The notes under the pieces: generated by a model
The model's database searches: none
What the model was told of the DNA's origin: nothing
The model's input: the letters and a program-made list of their open reading frames with translations, nothing else
Shown here: positions 6,125 to 14,671 of the stretch, piece after piece
Layout: the number at the start of each line of letters is the position of its first letter
Position numbering within the stretch: the stretch's first letter is position 1
Source: Bacteroidota bacterium
Lineage (GTDB): Bacteria > Bacteroidota > Rhodothermia > Rhodothermales > Bin80
Assembly (NCBI GenBank): GCA_028873925.1
Contig: JAPPNA010000061.1
Location: 1 to 33,511 of the forward strand
Reading direction: 5' to 3'
DNA length: 33,511 nt
Translations under genes and position numbers: made by a program

Positions 6125-9100
6125 TCACCGGATTCGGATGAAGCTCCCGGATTGGATGGTTGTGCCTTTGGGCAGGTCCACCTGCGTGCGATACACATAC
6201 ATTCCCGAAGGCAATCCGGCTCCGCTCACATCAATGCCGCGATCCCAGCCAGCCTCAAGCATCCGGGCAGGGACATGCCGTACACGCCGTCCTGTAATAT
6301 CCAGCACATCCACAGACACCCGGGCTGCGGCCGGCAGGTCAAACACGATCCGGGTAGAACCCGCAAACGGGTTGGGGTAGTTGCCGTGCACAGCGAATGT
6401 GCTCGGTAACACCTCAGCCTCTATGTCCACGGAAGAATGGACTTCTACGCTGAACTGCAGGCTAACCATGTTATCGGCCGCATCGGTCCCCGTGTATGTG
6501 ATGGTTAGGGGTGCTGTCGTGACTTCCGTCGGTGTTCCGGAAACAGTTCGCGTTACGGTGTTGAAGGCGAGCCCGGTCGGAAGCGCCGGTGCCAGTGAAT
6601 ATGTGATTGGCGGCACGCCTCCGGTGGCTTCGGGCAGCACCAAGGGCGTAATGGGCTGCCCCTGCATGTACGACTGATCCGCGACCATCTGCGCAAACTG
6701 CAATGGTGTTTGAATCCTGAAACGGGCCCGGATGGGCACAGCGGTATCACTGAATGAATTTCCGCTTGCGGTCGTCAAATCCCATAACGGCTGCCATGCG
6801 CCCTGGAGATATACGTGCGATATATTCTCTTCCGTATAGGGTGTAGGCCCCAATACCAGGAGATTGTCGTCGGTGCCCGCGTTCCCGTATGCGATGTGCA
6901 GGGTGTTCGGCAATGCGCCAATGCTCTCGTTTGACAGATCCAGCTCAAAGAAATCCAATGTAGAATTCGCCCCGGCAAACGCCCTCGGATCGTCAACCTC
7001 CTTTGAGAACAGAACATCTGCTGGCGCTCCATCCCGATCCGAATAAATGTAGACGGTGAGATCCCGTGGGGCATCCGTGGGCAGCATGGTGCCGGAAAAC
7101 TGATTGGCAAAGTAAGGGGCCAGCCAGATACGGTTAATTCGCACCTCACGGTCATCTGCCGAAGGGTCTCCGAATCGTCCTTCAGGGTTTTGTCCCGAAG
7201 ACGACCGGAATCGTCCGTCCCGCTCGCCTCCCGCAGGAGACGGGGCTCGTACCTCCCCGTCACCGATCGAAACGCGTTGATCTGCACGCTTCTGTTCATC
7301 TCCAGAAGAGACTTCAACCCGCCCCTTCCGTTCATCCCTCAACCGTTCCCTGATTCGCTTCTGCTCATCTTCCAATAACGCCCAGCTCCGACCTTCCCTG
7401 TGATTCGGGCCATTGAATTCGCTGATCCCCTTCCGTTCCTCCGGCCCAATGGCTCGGATCCGTTCTTTCCGCTGATTTTCCAACAATTCCTCGCTCCGCG
7501 CTTTTTGGTCATCTCCAGCAATAGGACTGTTCCACAGTTTGCCACTGGAAGATGCATCAATCACGAAGCGGGTGGCCATTGGCTCATCCGCCTGCAGACG
7601 AGTATACAGAGCACTGACTGCATCGCCCTGATCGTACCGTATGTCTACAAATCCTTCCCCGCCCATACATGTTGGTCCCGAGCGATCAGGGATGCTGGTC
7701 AGCCACCTCTGAAACTCATCGTCGGAAGGAGCACAAAGGTCCTGCCCGCCGAACTCAAATGTCTGTAGACTATCCAATTGCATCAAGCTCCGTGGAAGTC
7801 GTCCCGTGAGAGCATTCCTTTGTACAGACAGCTGCTTGAGCCGTGAAAGTTTACCGAGTTCGGGCGGGATCGGCCCGGACAAGGAATTGTCCGACAAATT
7901 CAGCCACTCCAATTGCTCAAGATTCCCGAGTTCAGGCGGGATCGGCCCGGTAAGGGAATTTCTAAAAAGGCCCAGTGACCACAGCTGCTCAAGATCCCCG
8001 AATTCAGGCGGGATCGGGCCGGAAAGGGAGTTGCGATACAAATCGAGGTACCCCAGTTGCTTGAGATTCCCGAATTCGGGCGGGATCGACCCGGTGAGGG
8101 AATTGCCGTCAAGCGCCAGCGATTCCAGTTGCTCAAGATTCCCGAGTTCGGGCGGGATTGGCCCGGTAAGGGAGTTGTCCCACAAATCCAGCCATTCCAG
8201 TTGCTTGAGATTCCCGAGTTCGGGCGGGATCGACCCAGTAAGGGAATTCTTCTCAAGCCACAGCCTCTCCAGTTGCTTGAGATTCCCGAGTTCGGACGGG
8301 ATCGGCCCGGTAAGGGAATTGTTCCGCAAAGTTAGCCTCTCCAGTTGCTCAAGATTCCCGAGTTCGGGCGGGATCGGCCCGGTAAGGGAATTTTGCGACA
8401 AAGACAGCACCTGCAGATGATCAAGATTCCCGAGTTCAGGCGGGATCGGCCCGGTATGGGAATTGTCCCACAAAGACAGCACCTGCAGTTGCTCAAGATT
8501 CCCAAGTTCGGGCGGGATCGGGCCGGTCAGTCCCTCATTCCAGATTAGTGAAAGCTCTCGCAAATTCCGTAAGTTCTCAAGCTCGGATGGCAATGTTCCC
8601 CTCAGGTTGTTTTGCCTCATAGCCAGCCCGAGCAGGAATCCATCAGTGGATTTGACACCAAACCATCTGGCCAATTCTTCGTCGGTCGGAACCCGTGCGA
8701 AGTTCCAGTTATCATTGCGTCTCCAGTTGCCTCCGTCCGTCGCCGTGTAAAACGCACTCAGACCCCGGTGGACCGCCTCACGTGACCGGTTAACCCCAAA
8801 CGATAACTGATCAGCTCCATCTTCAAACCCGCCACCCTGTATGTGTGTATAAAGGTGCACCCACTGATTGTCCGGTGCATCACTGGCCACCCTGATTTCA
8901 AACTCCACCTCGATCGAATCGCCGCTGGCCAGTACGCCAACCTGCACCTCTGCCTCTGTCATATCAAGGAACGAATAGGGTTCGGCCCCTACCAGCCCTA
9001 CGGTCAGTTCTCGGGCATCTGAAAGGTAGTTGACCACCGTTGCCGTGATTGTCACCACATCGCCGGAGGCAATCAGGCGGTCGCCATCCTGGTCGGTCCA

Positions 9101-10534
9101 ACTCCAACGCTTCAGACGCACCGCGGGCAGGGTCGGTGCCTGAACGGCGGCCAGCGCATTCACCAGCCCCCGGCCCAGTTGGCCGGCGAAGCCGGGATTC
9201 TCCGTGTCAATGCTCTCGCTCGTCAACCGGATATGTTCCCGCAGCGCGTCCGGATCCATGTTGGGAAACCGCGTCTTCACCAGTGCTGCCAAGCCAGCCA
9301 CCAGAGGAGATGCAAACGAAGTTCCGCTGGTCAATCCATAGCTGTTATTGGTCCCGGTGGTGAGGATTTTCTCGCCCGGAGCAAACACATTTACCAGTCT
9401 CCCGTAGTTCGAAAACCCCGCCCGTCTGCGCGTGTCCTTTTCCGTTGCGCCCACCGATAGCACCCGGGGAGAGCGGGACGGATAGGAACGGAACAGGTCG
9501 TTGCTGGAGTCTTCATTGCCCGCAGCGGCTACAACCAGGGCCCCCATGTCTGTGGCCAGGTTGAGGGTCTGATCAATATACCTCACTCGTTGTTCGTCTC
9601 TCGGCGGACCCCCCCAACTCGCATTGATGATGTCCGCCCCGTTCATGGCCGCATAAAGGATGCCTGGGTAACCGTGGCAAATGGCATCACCACATGCTGC
9701 ATTGATGTGCATAATCTCTGCATTCCAAGCTGCCCCGGCTATCCCCACATTGTTGTCCGTCACGGCGCTGGCCGCCCCCGCTACCAATGTGCCATGCGAG
9801 TTCTCTGGAGATGGTTTTGGATCGTTATCAGTGGCAATTCCATTGGAAAAGTTTACGCCGTGCACATCATCTATGAAGCCATTGTCGTCGTCATCAATCC
9901 CGTTGCCCGGAATTTCATCCTCATTCGTCCATACATTCGCATGAAGGTCCTCATGCCGCCACTCGGCCCCATCGTCAACGATCGCGATCACCACCTCACC
10001 ATCTGAGCTTTTCACTACATCCCAAGCCTCCGGCAACCGCATCAATCCAAGCTCCGGCTGATCATTGAATCTGGGATCATTCGGCTCAATGCGCTCCCGG
10101 CGGACCGGCCGCCGAGTACGATTTACAGGCACCGGTTCGGCGTAGACAATGCCGGGGGCGAGGGCCAGATCTCCAGAAACCCGGTCAGGGGACACATCGG
10201 CGCGATAGCGCACATAGTACGTCCGGCGCAGTGCCAGTAGATTGCGACGCGTCTTGGGAGTCGGTTCCACATGATCCAGAAACGGATACATGCGCTCAAT
10301 AGTGTGCACCCCGTAAGCGGCCGCCTTCCGATCAAACACCTGTAACCCGGTCGTGGCTGTCTTGCCGGAAAGTGAGACTCCGGCTTCAAATTGGACCACC
10401 ACGACATGGGGGACGACCTCCGGGAGGCGCTGGGCCCATGTTCGATCGGTGCCGAGGAACAGAACAGGGATGATCCCTAACGCCAGTAAACCAAATGATT
10501 GACGAATCGGTAGGTACCCGTTTAAATGACACAT
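6125..10534 (-). CDS. Secreted subtilisin-like S8 peptidase with leucine-rich repeats and T9SS sorting domain
   Basis: Giant secreted serine protease, 1469 residues. A signal peptide (1-34) is followed by a propeptide-like region (about 38-135) and an S8 subtilase domain (about 160-465) with the full triad D187 (AIVDDG), H247 (SHGTLVAG) and S406 (GTSFASP), plus oxyanion N340. A beta-domain (470-580) leads to about 12 plant-type 24-residue leucine-rich repeats (631-912, LTGPIPPELGNL). A beta-sandwich region (about 960-1260) is interrupted by an Arg/Glu-rich insert (1008-1133). A cadherin-like Ig domain (1295-1365) and a type IX secretion type A sorting domain (1385-1469, NYPNPF start, ends FIRIR) complete it. 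T9SS cargo is released or anchored at the surface, so it likely digests or binds external polymers. It stands alone between mobile-element relics. Confidence 0.9.
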   Translation of the reverse strand: MCHLNGYLPIRQSFGLLALGIIPVLFLGTDRTWAQRLPEVVPHVVVVQFEAGVSLSGKTATTGLQVFDRKAAAYGVHTIERMYPFLDHVEPTPKTRRNLLALRRTYYVRYRADVSPDRVSGDLALAPGIVYAEPVPVNRTRRPVRRERIEPNDPRFNDQPELGLMRLPEAWDVVKSSDGEVVIAIVDDGAEWRHEDLHANVWTNEDEIPGNGIDDDDNGFIDDVHGVNFSNGIATDNDPKPSPENSHGTLVAGAASAVTDNNVGIAGAAWNAEIMHINAACGDAICHGYPGILYAAMNGADIINASWGGPPRDEQRVRYIDQTLNLATDMGALVVAAAGNEDSSNDLFRSYPSRSPRVLSVGATEKDTRRRAGFSNYGRLVNVFAPGEKILTTGTNNSYGLTSGTSFASPLVAGLAALVKTRFPNMDPDALREHIRLTSESIDTENPGFAGQLGRGLVNALAAVQAPTLPAVRLKRWSWTDQDGDRLIASGDVVTITATVVNYLSDARELTVGLVGAEPYSFLDMTEAEVQVGVLASGDSIEVEFEIRVASDAPDNQWVHLYTHIQGGGFEDGADQLSFGVNRSREAVHRGLSAFYTATDGGNWRRNDNWNFARVPTDEELARWFGVKSTDGFLLGLAMRQNNLRGTLPSELENLRNLRELSLIWNEGLTGPIPPELGNLEQLQVLSLWDNSHTGPIPPELGNLDHLQVLSLSQNSLTGPIPPELGNLEQLERLTLRNNSLTGPIPSELGNLKQLERLWLEKNSLTGSIPPELGNLKQLEWLDLWDNSLTGPIPPELGNLEQLESLALDGNSLTGSIPPEFGNLKQLGYLDLYRNSLSGPIPPEFGDLEQLWSLGLFRNSLTGPIPPELGNLEQLEWLNLSDNSLSGPIPPELGKLSRLKQLSVQRNALTGRLPRSLMQLDSLQTFEFGGQDLCAPSDDEFQRWLTSIPDRSGPTCMGGEGFVDIRYDQGDAVSALYTRLQADEPMATRFVIDASSSGKLWNSPIAGDDQKARSEELLENQRKERIRAIGPEERKGISEFNGPNHREGRSWALLEDEQKRIRERLRDERKGRVEVSSGDEQKRADQRVSIGDGEVRAPSPAGGERDGRFRSSSGQNPEGRFGDPSADDREVRINRIWLAPYFANQFSGTMLPTDAPRDLTVYIYSDRDGAPADVLFSKEVDDPRAFAGANSTLDFFELDLSNESIGALPNTLHIAYGNAGTDDNLLVLGPTPYTEENISHVYLQGAWQPLWDLTTASGNSFSDTAVPIRARFRIQTPLQFAQMVADQSYMQGQPITPLVLPEATGGVPPITYSLAPALPTGLAFNTVTRTVSGTPTEVTTAPLTITYTGTDAADNMVSLQFSVEVHSSVDIEAEVLPSTFAVHGNYPNPFAGSTRIVFDLPAAARVSVDVLDITGRRVRHVPARMLEAGWDRGIDVSGAGLPSGMYVYRTQVDLPKGTTIQSGSFIRIR
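7136..7513 (-). other. Arg/Glu-rich low-complexity insert in the LRR protease
   Basis: Encodes residues about 1008-1133 of the protease. The stretch is dominated by R, E, D, K, G and Q, in imperfect units of about 22 residues around a D(D/E)QKR/A core (GDDQKARSE, LEDEQKRIRE, SGDEQKRADQ, ADDREVRI). It separates a strand-like VIDASSSGKLW from RIWLAPYFANQFS, which read as parts of one beta domain. It is probably a repeat-expansion insertion, disordered or coiled; no function is assigned. Confidence 0.6.
7799..8644 (-). repeat. 72-bp tandem repeats encoding plant-like leucine-rich repeats
   Basis: About 12 units of 72 bases, each encoding 24 residues of the form LxxLxxLxLxxNSLTGPIPPELGN. The central units (about 7850-8572) are very similar at the DNA level, notably the segment coding GPIPPELGN. 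The outer units have decayed. Such near-identity points to recent expansion or gene conversion and makes unit number likely to vary between strains. Confidence 0.9.
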
Positions 10535-10835
10535 TCAGCCGCAGTGTGTATTAAGATCAATTTGCCCACCCACTGGGACTTAAATCAGCGCTGTGTAATG
10601 GGCGCACAGGGCTGGAATGACCGTGTCTAGCGGTTGTTCCAGGGTGTTGAATGAGCGGGTTTCGCGGACTGGTTCTGCATGGTGTTAACGGTGCGTTTGA
10701 CGGAAGTTTGCCATGCTTCCAAAATAGTAAAGACAGCAATCTCGCTGTTCACGGTATGTTAGGCCGATGTCTTAAGAAGTTACTTTATCTAAAGCAGTAC
10801 TCTTTTTTGGGCCTCGTATCTGTGATTTCTTGGGC
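10535..10835. other. Gap upstream of the LRR protease
   Basis: 301 bases holding the presumed promoter of the protease and the tail of the transposase remnant frame. Short open frames on both strands (for example 10557-10739 minus) resemble nothing known. No clear TAnnTTTG or sigma70 promoter could be placed with confidence. Confidence 0.4.
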
Positions 10836-11102
10836 AAATCCATTTGGATTGATCCCCATTACTGAGGCAAGATACCGTTGGAATGGGGTCGGGTCCGTGT
10901 CCTGGATGCACCGGTCCTTGCTCTGCGGCATTTCGGTCGTGATCCGCTGCCGGTAATCGAGCACGAATTGAAGGGCGGTCAAGCTCTGATGGACACCGCG
11001 CGTCTTGAGCTGCAAGCGGATCAGGTGCAGCGCATGGTAGGCGAGCCCCGAGATAAACAGATGTTCGGCAATGCGGTTATCGTTGCGGTGATACAACGAA
11101 TG
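10836..11102 (-). pseudogene. IS1634-like (IS4 superfamily) transposase C-terminal remnant
   Basis: Residues encoded here (YHRNDNRIAEHLFISGLAYH, then LIRLQLKTRGVHQSLTALQF and the QRITTEMPQ region) fit the C-terminal end of IS1634-type DDE transposases, which carry HR..R.E.HLFI..LAY, IR..L...G and a QR.T strand. The catalytic DDE domain upstream is missing: the frame further 5' (to 11324) is unrelated in composition and lacks the acidic motifs. No terminal inverted repeats were found. It is interpreted as a dead fragment of about 90 codons. Confidence 0.6.
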
Positions 11103-11411
11103 TGGCGGGTTGGGTGGAGCGAAGGGCGGGCGATGTTCCGGATTCAGTTGGTTGTGGTGAGCGCCTTGGTGCACCGCCACCGAGAGGCTCAATGCCGCCT
11201 GACCTGTGGCCGTGCGCAGGCTCCAGACATTTTCTACCCCCTTGAATTCACGGATCCGCCATCTGAACGCGCCCGTTGAAGAGTTGGCAGGACGCGTTCC
11301 AAGGTGGAGGTCATGCATCTGCATACTGCGCTCGCCGGCAGTGGAGTTAGGCGCAGCCCTTCGTCAGCAGGTATTTTCCGGCAGGTTTCCAAGGCAGTAC
11401 CTGTACAACCC
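11103..11411. other. Gap between the transposase remnant and the glycosyltransferase
   Basis: 309 bases with no recognisable gene. It probably contains decayed transposase sequence on the minus strand and the 3' end of the trp-operon transcript. No convincing hairpin plus T-run was found downstream of the glycosyltransferase stop at 11412. Confidence 0.4.
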
Positions 11412-12425
11412 TCATCGGAAATCCCCCGGATTCAGGTCGGAAAACACCCGTTTGCGACGCAGCACATGGTCAATGAGGATGGAACGCCGATAGGAGGGGA
11501 GGGCCCCGGATTCCGTCGGGGGGGTATAGGTCTTCATCATGGGGGTCGCATCCCAATAGGCCCGGTATAACGCGAGGCCTCGCGCCCATCTGCCGCGCGT
11601 CAGCCAGGTCTTGGCGATGCCATGGTCCATCATCAGCCGCTGCCAGTACACTAAGCGGAACGCCCTGGCAGACAGGTTCTTGCGCAGCATGACCAGGCTG
11701 TTGCGGACATTGTAGTACAGTTTGCGCGGACTTTGTGCATCCAACGAGGCACCGCCGATATGGTAAACCCGACTAAGCGGGGCGATCGTGATCCGATATC
11801 CCAAGGTGCGCAGCCGCCAGCAGAGATCGATTTCCTCCATATGCATTTCAAACTGCTCGTCCAGCAGCCCGGCATGCGCCAGGGCGCTGCGGCGAAGAAG
11901 CAGGGCGGCACCGCTGGCCCAGTCTAGGTCTACTGAGGTATCATACTGACCCGTGTCTGACTCCAGGCTGTCAAATATGCGCCCGCGCGCAAATGGATAT
12001 CCGAGCCGGTCCAGGTAGCCGCCCGCAGCACCAGCATACTCAAACATCTGCCGCTGCTCAAACTGAAGAATTTTCGGCTGCACCGCCGCGATACGCCGGT
12101 TGCTTTCCGCCCGGGCCACCAGCGGCTCCAGCCAGTCGGGAGGTACCTCCACATCGTTGTTGAGCAGAACGATGTAGTCGCCTTCTGTTTGCCGGATGGC
12201 TTCGTTGTTGCCGCGGCTGAACTTCCAGTTTTCGGGATGCCGGATCAGGCGGATCTGAGGGAATTGCTGCTGCACCCAGGCAGCCGTGCCGTCGGTGGAC
12301 GCGTTGTCCGCCAGCACCAGCTCCAGGCTCGGCCAGCGGGTTCGCGCAACCGAAGGCAGGCACCGGCGAACGATCGGCAGCGCATTCCAGGAGACGATAA
12401 TCACCGTGACGCGGGGCACGCTCAT
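11412..12425 (-). CDS. Family 2 glycosyltransferase
   Basis: GT-A fold glycosyltransferase, 337 residues, of the rhamnosyltransferase-like GT2 branch that acts in cytoplasmic assembly of surface polysaccharide. Visible motifs are the N-terminal VTVIIVSWN strand, D40 in ADNASTDGT for the nucleotide, the DxD-like LLNNDVEV (D91) for metal, and the HMEEIDLCWR acceptor/base motif near residue 194. No membrane span is evident. Its ATG shares one base with the DUF4296 stop (TGATG), so it is the last member of the trp transcription unit although functionally unrelated. Sugar donor and acceptor cannot be told from the sequence. Confidence 0.9.
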   Translation of the reverse strand: MSVPRVTVIIVSWNALPIVRRCLPSVARTRWPSLELVLADNASTDGTAAWVQQQFPQIRLIRHPENWKFSRGNNEAIRQTEGDYIVLLNNDVEVPPDWLEPLVARAESNRRIAAVQPKILQFEQRQMFEYAGAAGGYLDRLGYPFARGRIFDSLESDTGQYDTSVDLDWASGAALLLRRSALAHAGLLDEQFEMHMEEIDLCWRLRTLGYRITIAPLSRVYHIGGASLDAQSPRKLYYNVRNSLVMLRKNLSARAFRLVYWQRLMMDHGIAKTWLTRGRWARGLALYRAYWDATPMMKTYTPPTESGALPSYRRSILIDHVLRRKRVFSDLNPGDFR

Positions 12426-12745
12426 CAGTAGTTGCGGACGCTATGCGATTGCTGTCCCAATCGGTCCGTAATCTGATTCTGCAGGGCGCTGAAAGCATCT
12501 GGATATTCGGCATAATAGCGCATCTGTGCCTCAAACTGCTCGGGGGACAGGCCATAGTGGATTATCACGGAGTCGCGTGTGAGGCCGGAAGGAGGAAGGG
12601 CAAGGGTCTCGCGGGCTTTCAGCAGATGCAACTCCACAAATATTTCGGCCATCAGGCTGTCAGACACCACCCGACCGGTGCCGTCGCCTTGAACACAGCC
12701 GCCCAGTACTATAGTAAGCAGCAGGTAAGCGGCCAGGTTACGCAC
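12425..12745 (-). CDS. DUF4296 family lipoprotein
   Basis: Small putative lipoprotein of 106 residues matching DUF4296, a family of Bacteroidota and relatives. The GTG at 12745 gives MRNLAAYLLLTIVLGGC, a complete lipoprotein signal with lipobox LGGC. AGGAGG lies 12 bases upstream at 12758-12763. The helical remainder carries the family pattern (MAEIFVELHLLKA, then YGLSPEQFEAQMRYY and a D-A-F-S-A-L-Q-N-Q end). An alternative upstream ATG at 12787 would hide the signal peptide. It overlaps DUF4837 by 8 bases and meets the glycosyltransferase. Function is unknown; it is probably attached to a membrane facing the periplasm. Confidence 0.82.
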   Translation of the reverse strand: MRNLAAYLLLTIVLGGCVQGDGTGRVVSDSLMAEIFVELHLLKARETLALPPSGLTRDSVIIHYGLSPEQFEAQMRYYAEYPDAFSALQNQITDRLGQQSHSVRNY

Positions 12746-13862
12746 TGGTCCGCTCGGCCTCCTGCCGCGTCCTGAAGGTGTAGGCAATCACTTCCAACTG
12801 GCGCAGGAATTCCCGCTTCGGATAGGCCGGGGCAAACACCATCCCGTCGATCAGGTACAGGCGGCGGGTTTCCTCCTCATAGAAGGCATACGTCAGAAAC
12901 GGACCTCCCATGCCGAAGAGTACCCGCCGTTCGTTTTCCTGTCCCACCATGTGCCATAGTCCCCGCAATTCGATGGCAAAGCGATCCTTAAAGTTGATCT
13001 CGGCCGCCTCCAACGGGCGTCTCCGGTCCACCTCAACCCACCCTCCGGCGGTACCTTGGATATACTGCCGGGTGAGCTCATCCCGCCGGTTAAGCATCCA
13101 TTCGGGGGTGAGCATGCTCGGATCGGCATTGTCTATGTAATGCACAAACAGACTGCGCCAAGTGTCGCTAAGCGTCCGCCGGAGCCATACAAACTGACTG
13201 GTATCAATGGCAATCACGTAGTCATGCTGCCCGTTCACGGCAAACTGATGTCGGTCCATCAGTATCTGCTCCAGATCCCGCTGTCGCCCGATGTCAAACA
13301 TCTCTATATGGGTCCGCTGCCGGGTGACTTCATTGAAACGCGTCAGCATATGATCGGCGCTTTCCGCGATGGAGGTCACCAGCTCATCTGGTGTGGCAGC
13401 CGCCAGGAAGAAAACCATCTGCCGCCGCCGCCAGAAGTTCGCACGCTCAACCAGTATCGGATCGCCGCTAAGAATTACCTGCCGGAGGGAGTCGCCAAGA
13501 AAACTGTTGACATACCGCGATTCAACCGAAGAGGTATCGCCAATGGCCCCGACCATGAGGATATTCTTGCGCTCCTGCACCCGGTCCAGGGCCCGCTGCG
13601 AGGTAAGCTGCACGGGCACCAGTTCAAAAACCGGTTCAATACCCGGCAGCGTCATGATGGCCTTGCCCAGCGAATCACGCAGGGCATCCCCGACTTCCTG
13701 CTCCCACTGGGCCGAATCAACCACCACGGTGATGAAGCCCTCCTGCCCGGAAGCCGCCGGCCGGTAGTCGCCGCCGAATGTGCCGATGTTTTCGCAGCCG
13801 GAAATAGTCAGCGCGATTATCAGCCAGAATCCTGCCTGCCTTGCATCCATTAAGTGCGTCAT
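12738..13862 (-). CDS. DUF4837 family lipoprotein-like protein
   Basis: 374-residue secreted or lipid-anchored protein of the DUF4837 family, restricted to Bacteroidota-like phyla. The N-terminus has a hydrophobic stretch ending in TISGC, a lipobox-like cysteine at about residue 23. Family hallmarks are the GLWHM..ENERR..GMGGPFLTYAFY segment near residues 305-333 and the C-terminal YPKREFLRQLEVIAYTF. The ATG at 13862 overlaps the trpA stop (ATGA); an ATG at 13850 would give a shorter signal peptide. The pairing of DUF4837 with DUF4296 after trpA suggests a shared envelope role that is not otherwise defined. Confidence 0.82.
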   Translation of the reverse strand: MTHLMDARQAGFWLIIALTISGCENIGTFGGDYRPAASGQEGFITVVVDSAQWEQEVGDALRDSLGKAIMTLPGIEPVFELVPVQLTSQRALDRVQERKNILMVGAIGDTSSVESRYVNSFLGDSLRQVILSGDPILVERANFWRRRQMVFFLAAATPDELVTSIAESADHMLTRFNEVTRQRTHIEMFDIGRQRDLEQILMDRHQFAVNGQHDYVIAIDTSQFVWLRRTLSDTWRSLFVHYIDNADPSMLTPEWMLNRRDELTRQYIQGTAGGWVEVDRRRPLEAAEINFKDRFAIELRGLWHMVGQENERRVLFGMGGPFLTYAFYEEETRRLYLIDGMVFAPAYPKREFLRQLEVIAYTFRTRQEAERTSA

Positions 13863-14671
13863 GTATCCGGTTTAAGAGAATAAGCGAATTGTCTGATACG
13901 CTCCAGGCGCTGTGCGGATGGCAGGGTGGTTTCGTCCCAAAGGTGCTCGATCTCACGCACCAGCGAGGATCCGACGATAAAACCATCGGTGTGGCGGCAC
14001 AGGCGCTGCGCGTCTTGGCGGGTCTTGATGCCGAATCCGACCAGGAGCGGGTTGTTGCGGACCAGTCGCCGTGTGCGGCGCAGGTATTCTTCTATGGAGG
14101 CCATGCGCCGGTCCAGGCCGGATCCGGTCAGACCGGTTACCGATACGGCGTACACAAATCCGGTGGATAAACTGTCAATGAATTCAACACGCTCGTCGGA
14201 GGAATTGGGTGCCACAAGAAACACCAGGTCCAGTCCGGCCTTTCGGCATGCCTCTGTTAGCGGTGCGGCCTCCTGAGGTGGCAGGTCCGGGATGATCAGT
14301 CCGTCAATCCCGCTTTGCTGAGCATCACGGCAAAACCGGGATACCCCGTACTGGAGGATGGGATTGATGTACCCCATCAGGAGCACCGGTGTCGGGCTGG
14401 AGGCCCTAAACGATACCACTGTTTCAAAAGCGTCCTTCATTGTGGTTCCTGCTGCAAGCGCCCGAGCGCTGGACCGCTGAATGGGCAGTCCCTCAGCGAG
14501 CGGATCACTGAATGGCATCCCCAGTTCAATAAAGTCGGCACCGCCCCGGTCAAGCTCCCGCAGAATTCCGGGCGTATCCTGCGGTGTCGGAAACCCGTTG
14601 GTCACAAACAGGCCCATCGCCTTTTGCCCGGAAGCCCGCGTTGCATCAAGCACGGCGGAAAGGCGACTCAT
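13859..14671 (-). CDS. trpA: Tryptophan synthase alpha subunit
   Basis: TrpA, 270 residues: cleaves indole-3-glycerol phosphate to indole and glyceraldehyde-3-phosphate and channels indole to TrpB. The TIM-barrel motifs [15 protein letters not shown] and [11 protein letters not shown] and the phosphate-binding VTGLTGSG are present. Catalytic Glu49 is conserved at position 49. The residue equivalent to catalytic Asp60 of Salmonella TrpA is glutamate here (E60, codon at 14492-14494). Numbering matches the Salmonella enzyme exactly, so the alignment is unambiguous. Its ATG overlaps the trpB stop by 4 bases, and its own stop overlaps DUF4837. Confidence 0.97.
   Translation of the reverse strand: MSRLSAVLDATRASGQKAMGLFVTNGFPTPQDTPGILRELDRGGADFIELGMPFSDPLAEGLPIQRSSARALAAGTTMKDAFETVVSFRASSPTPVLLMGYINPILQYGVSRFCRDAQQSGIDGLIIPDLPPQEAAPLTEACRKAGLDLVFLVAPNSSDERVEFIDSLSTGFVYAVSVTGLTGSGLDRRMASIEEYLRRTRRLVRNNPLLVGFGIKTRQDAQRLCRHTDGFIVGSSLVREIEHLWDETTLPSAQRLERIRQFAYSLKPDT

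Noticed and set aside
5631-6380. 249-codon plus-strand frame across the intron relic
   Set aside because: It runs over structured intron RNA and then antisense to the LRR protease sorting domain; no protein similarity is seen.
8057-8548. Plus-strand repeat ORFs over the LRR region
   Set aside because: They are antisense readings of the leucine-rich repeats and have no start, context or family support.
7799-8644. CRISPR-like or non-coding tandem array
   Set aside because: The 72-bp period is a multiple of three, lies in an uninterrupted frame and encodes leucine-rich repeats; there are no unique spacers.
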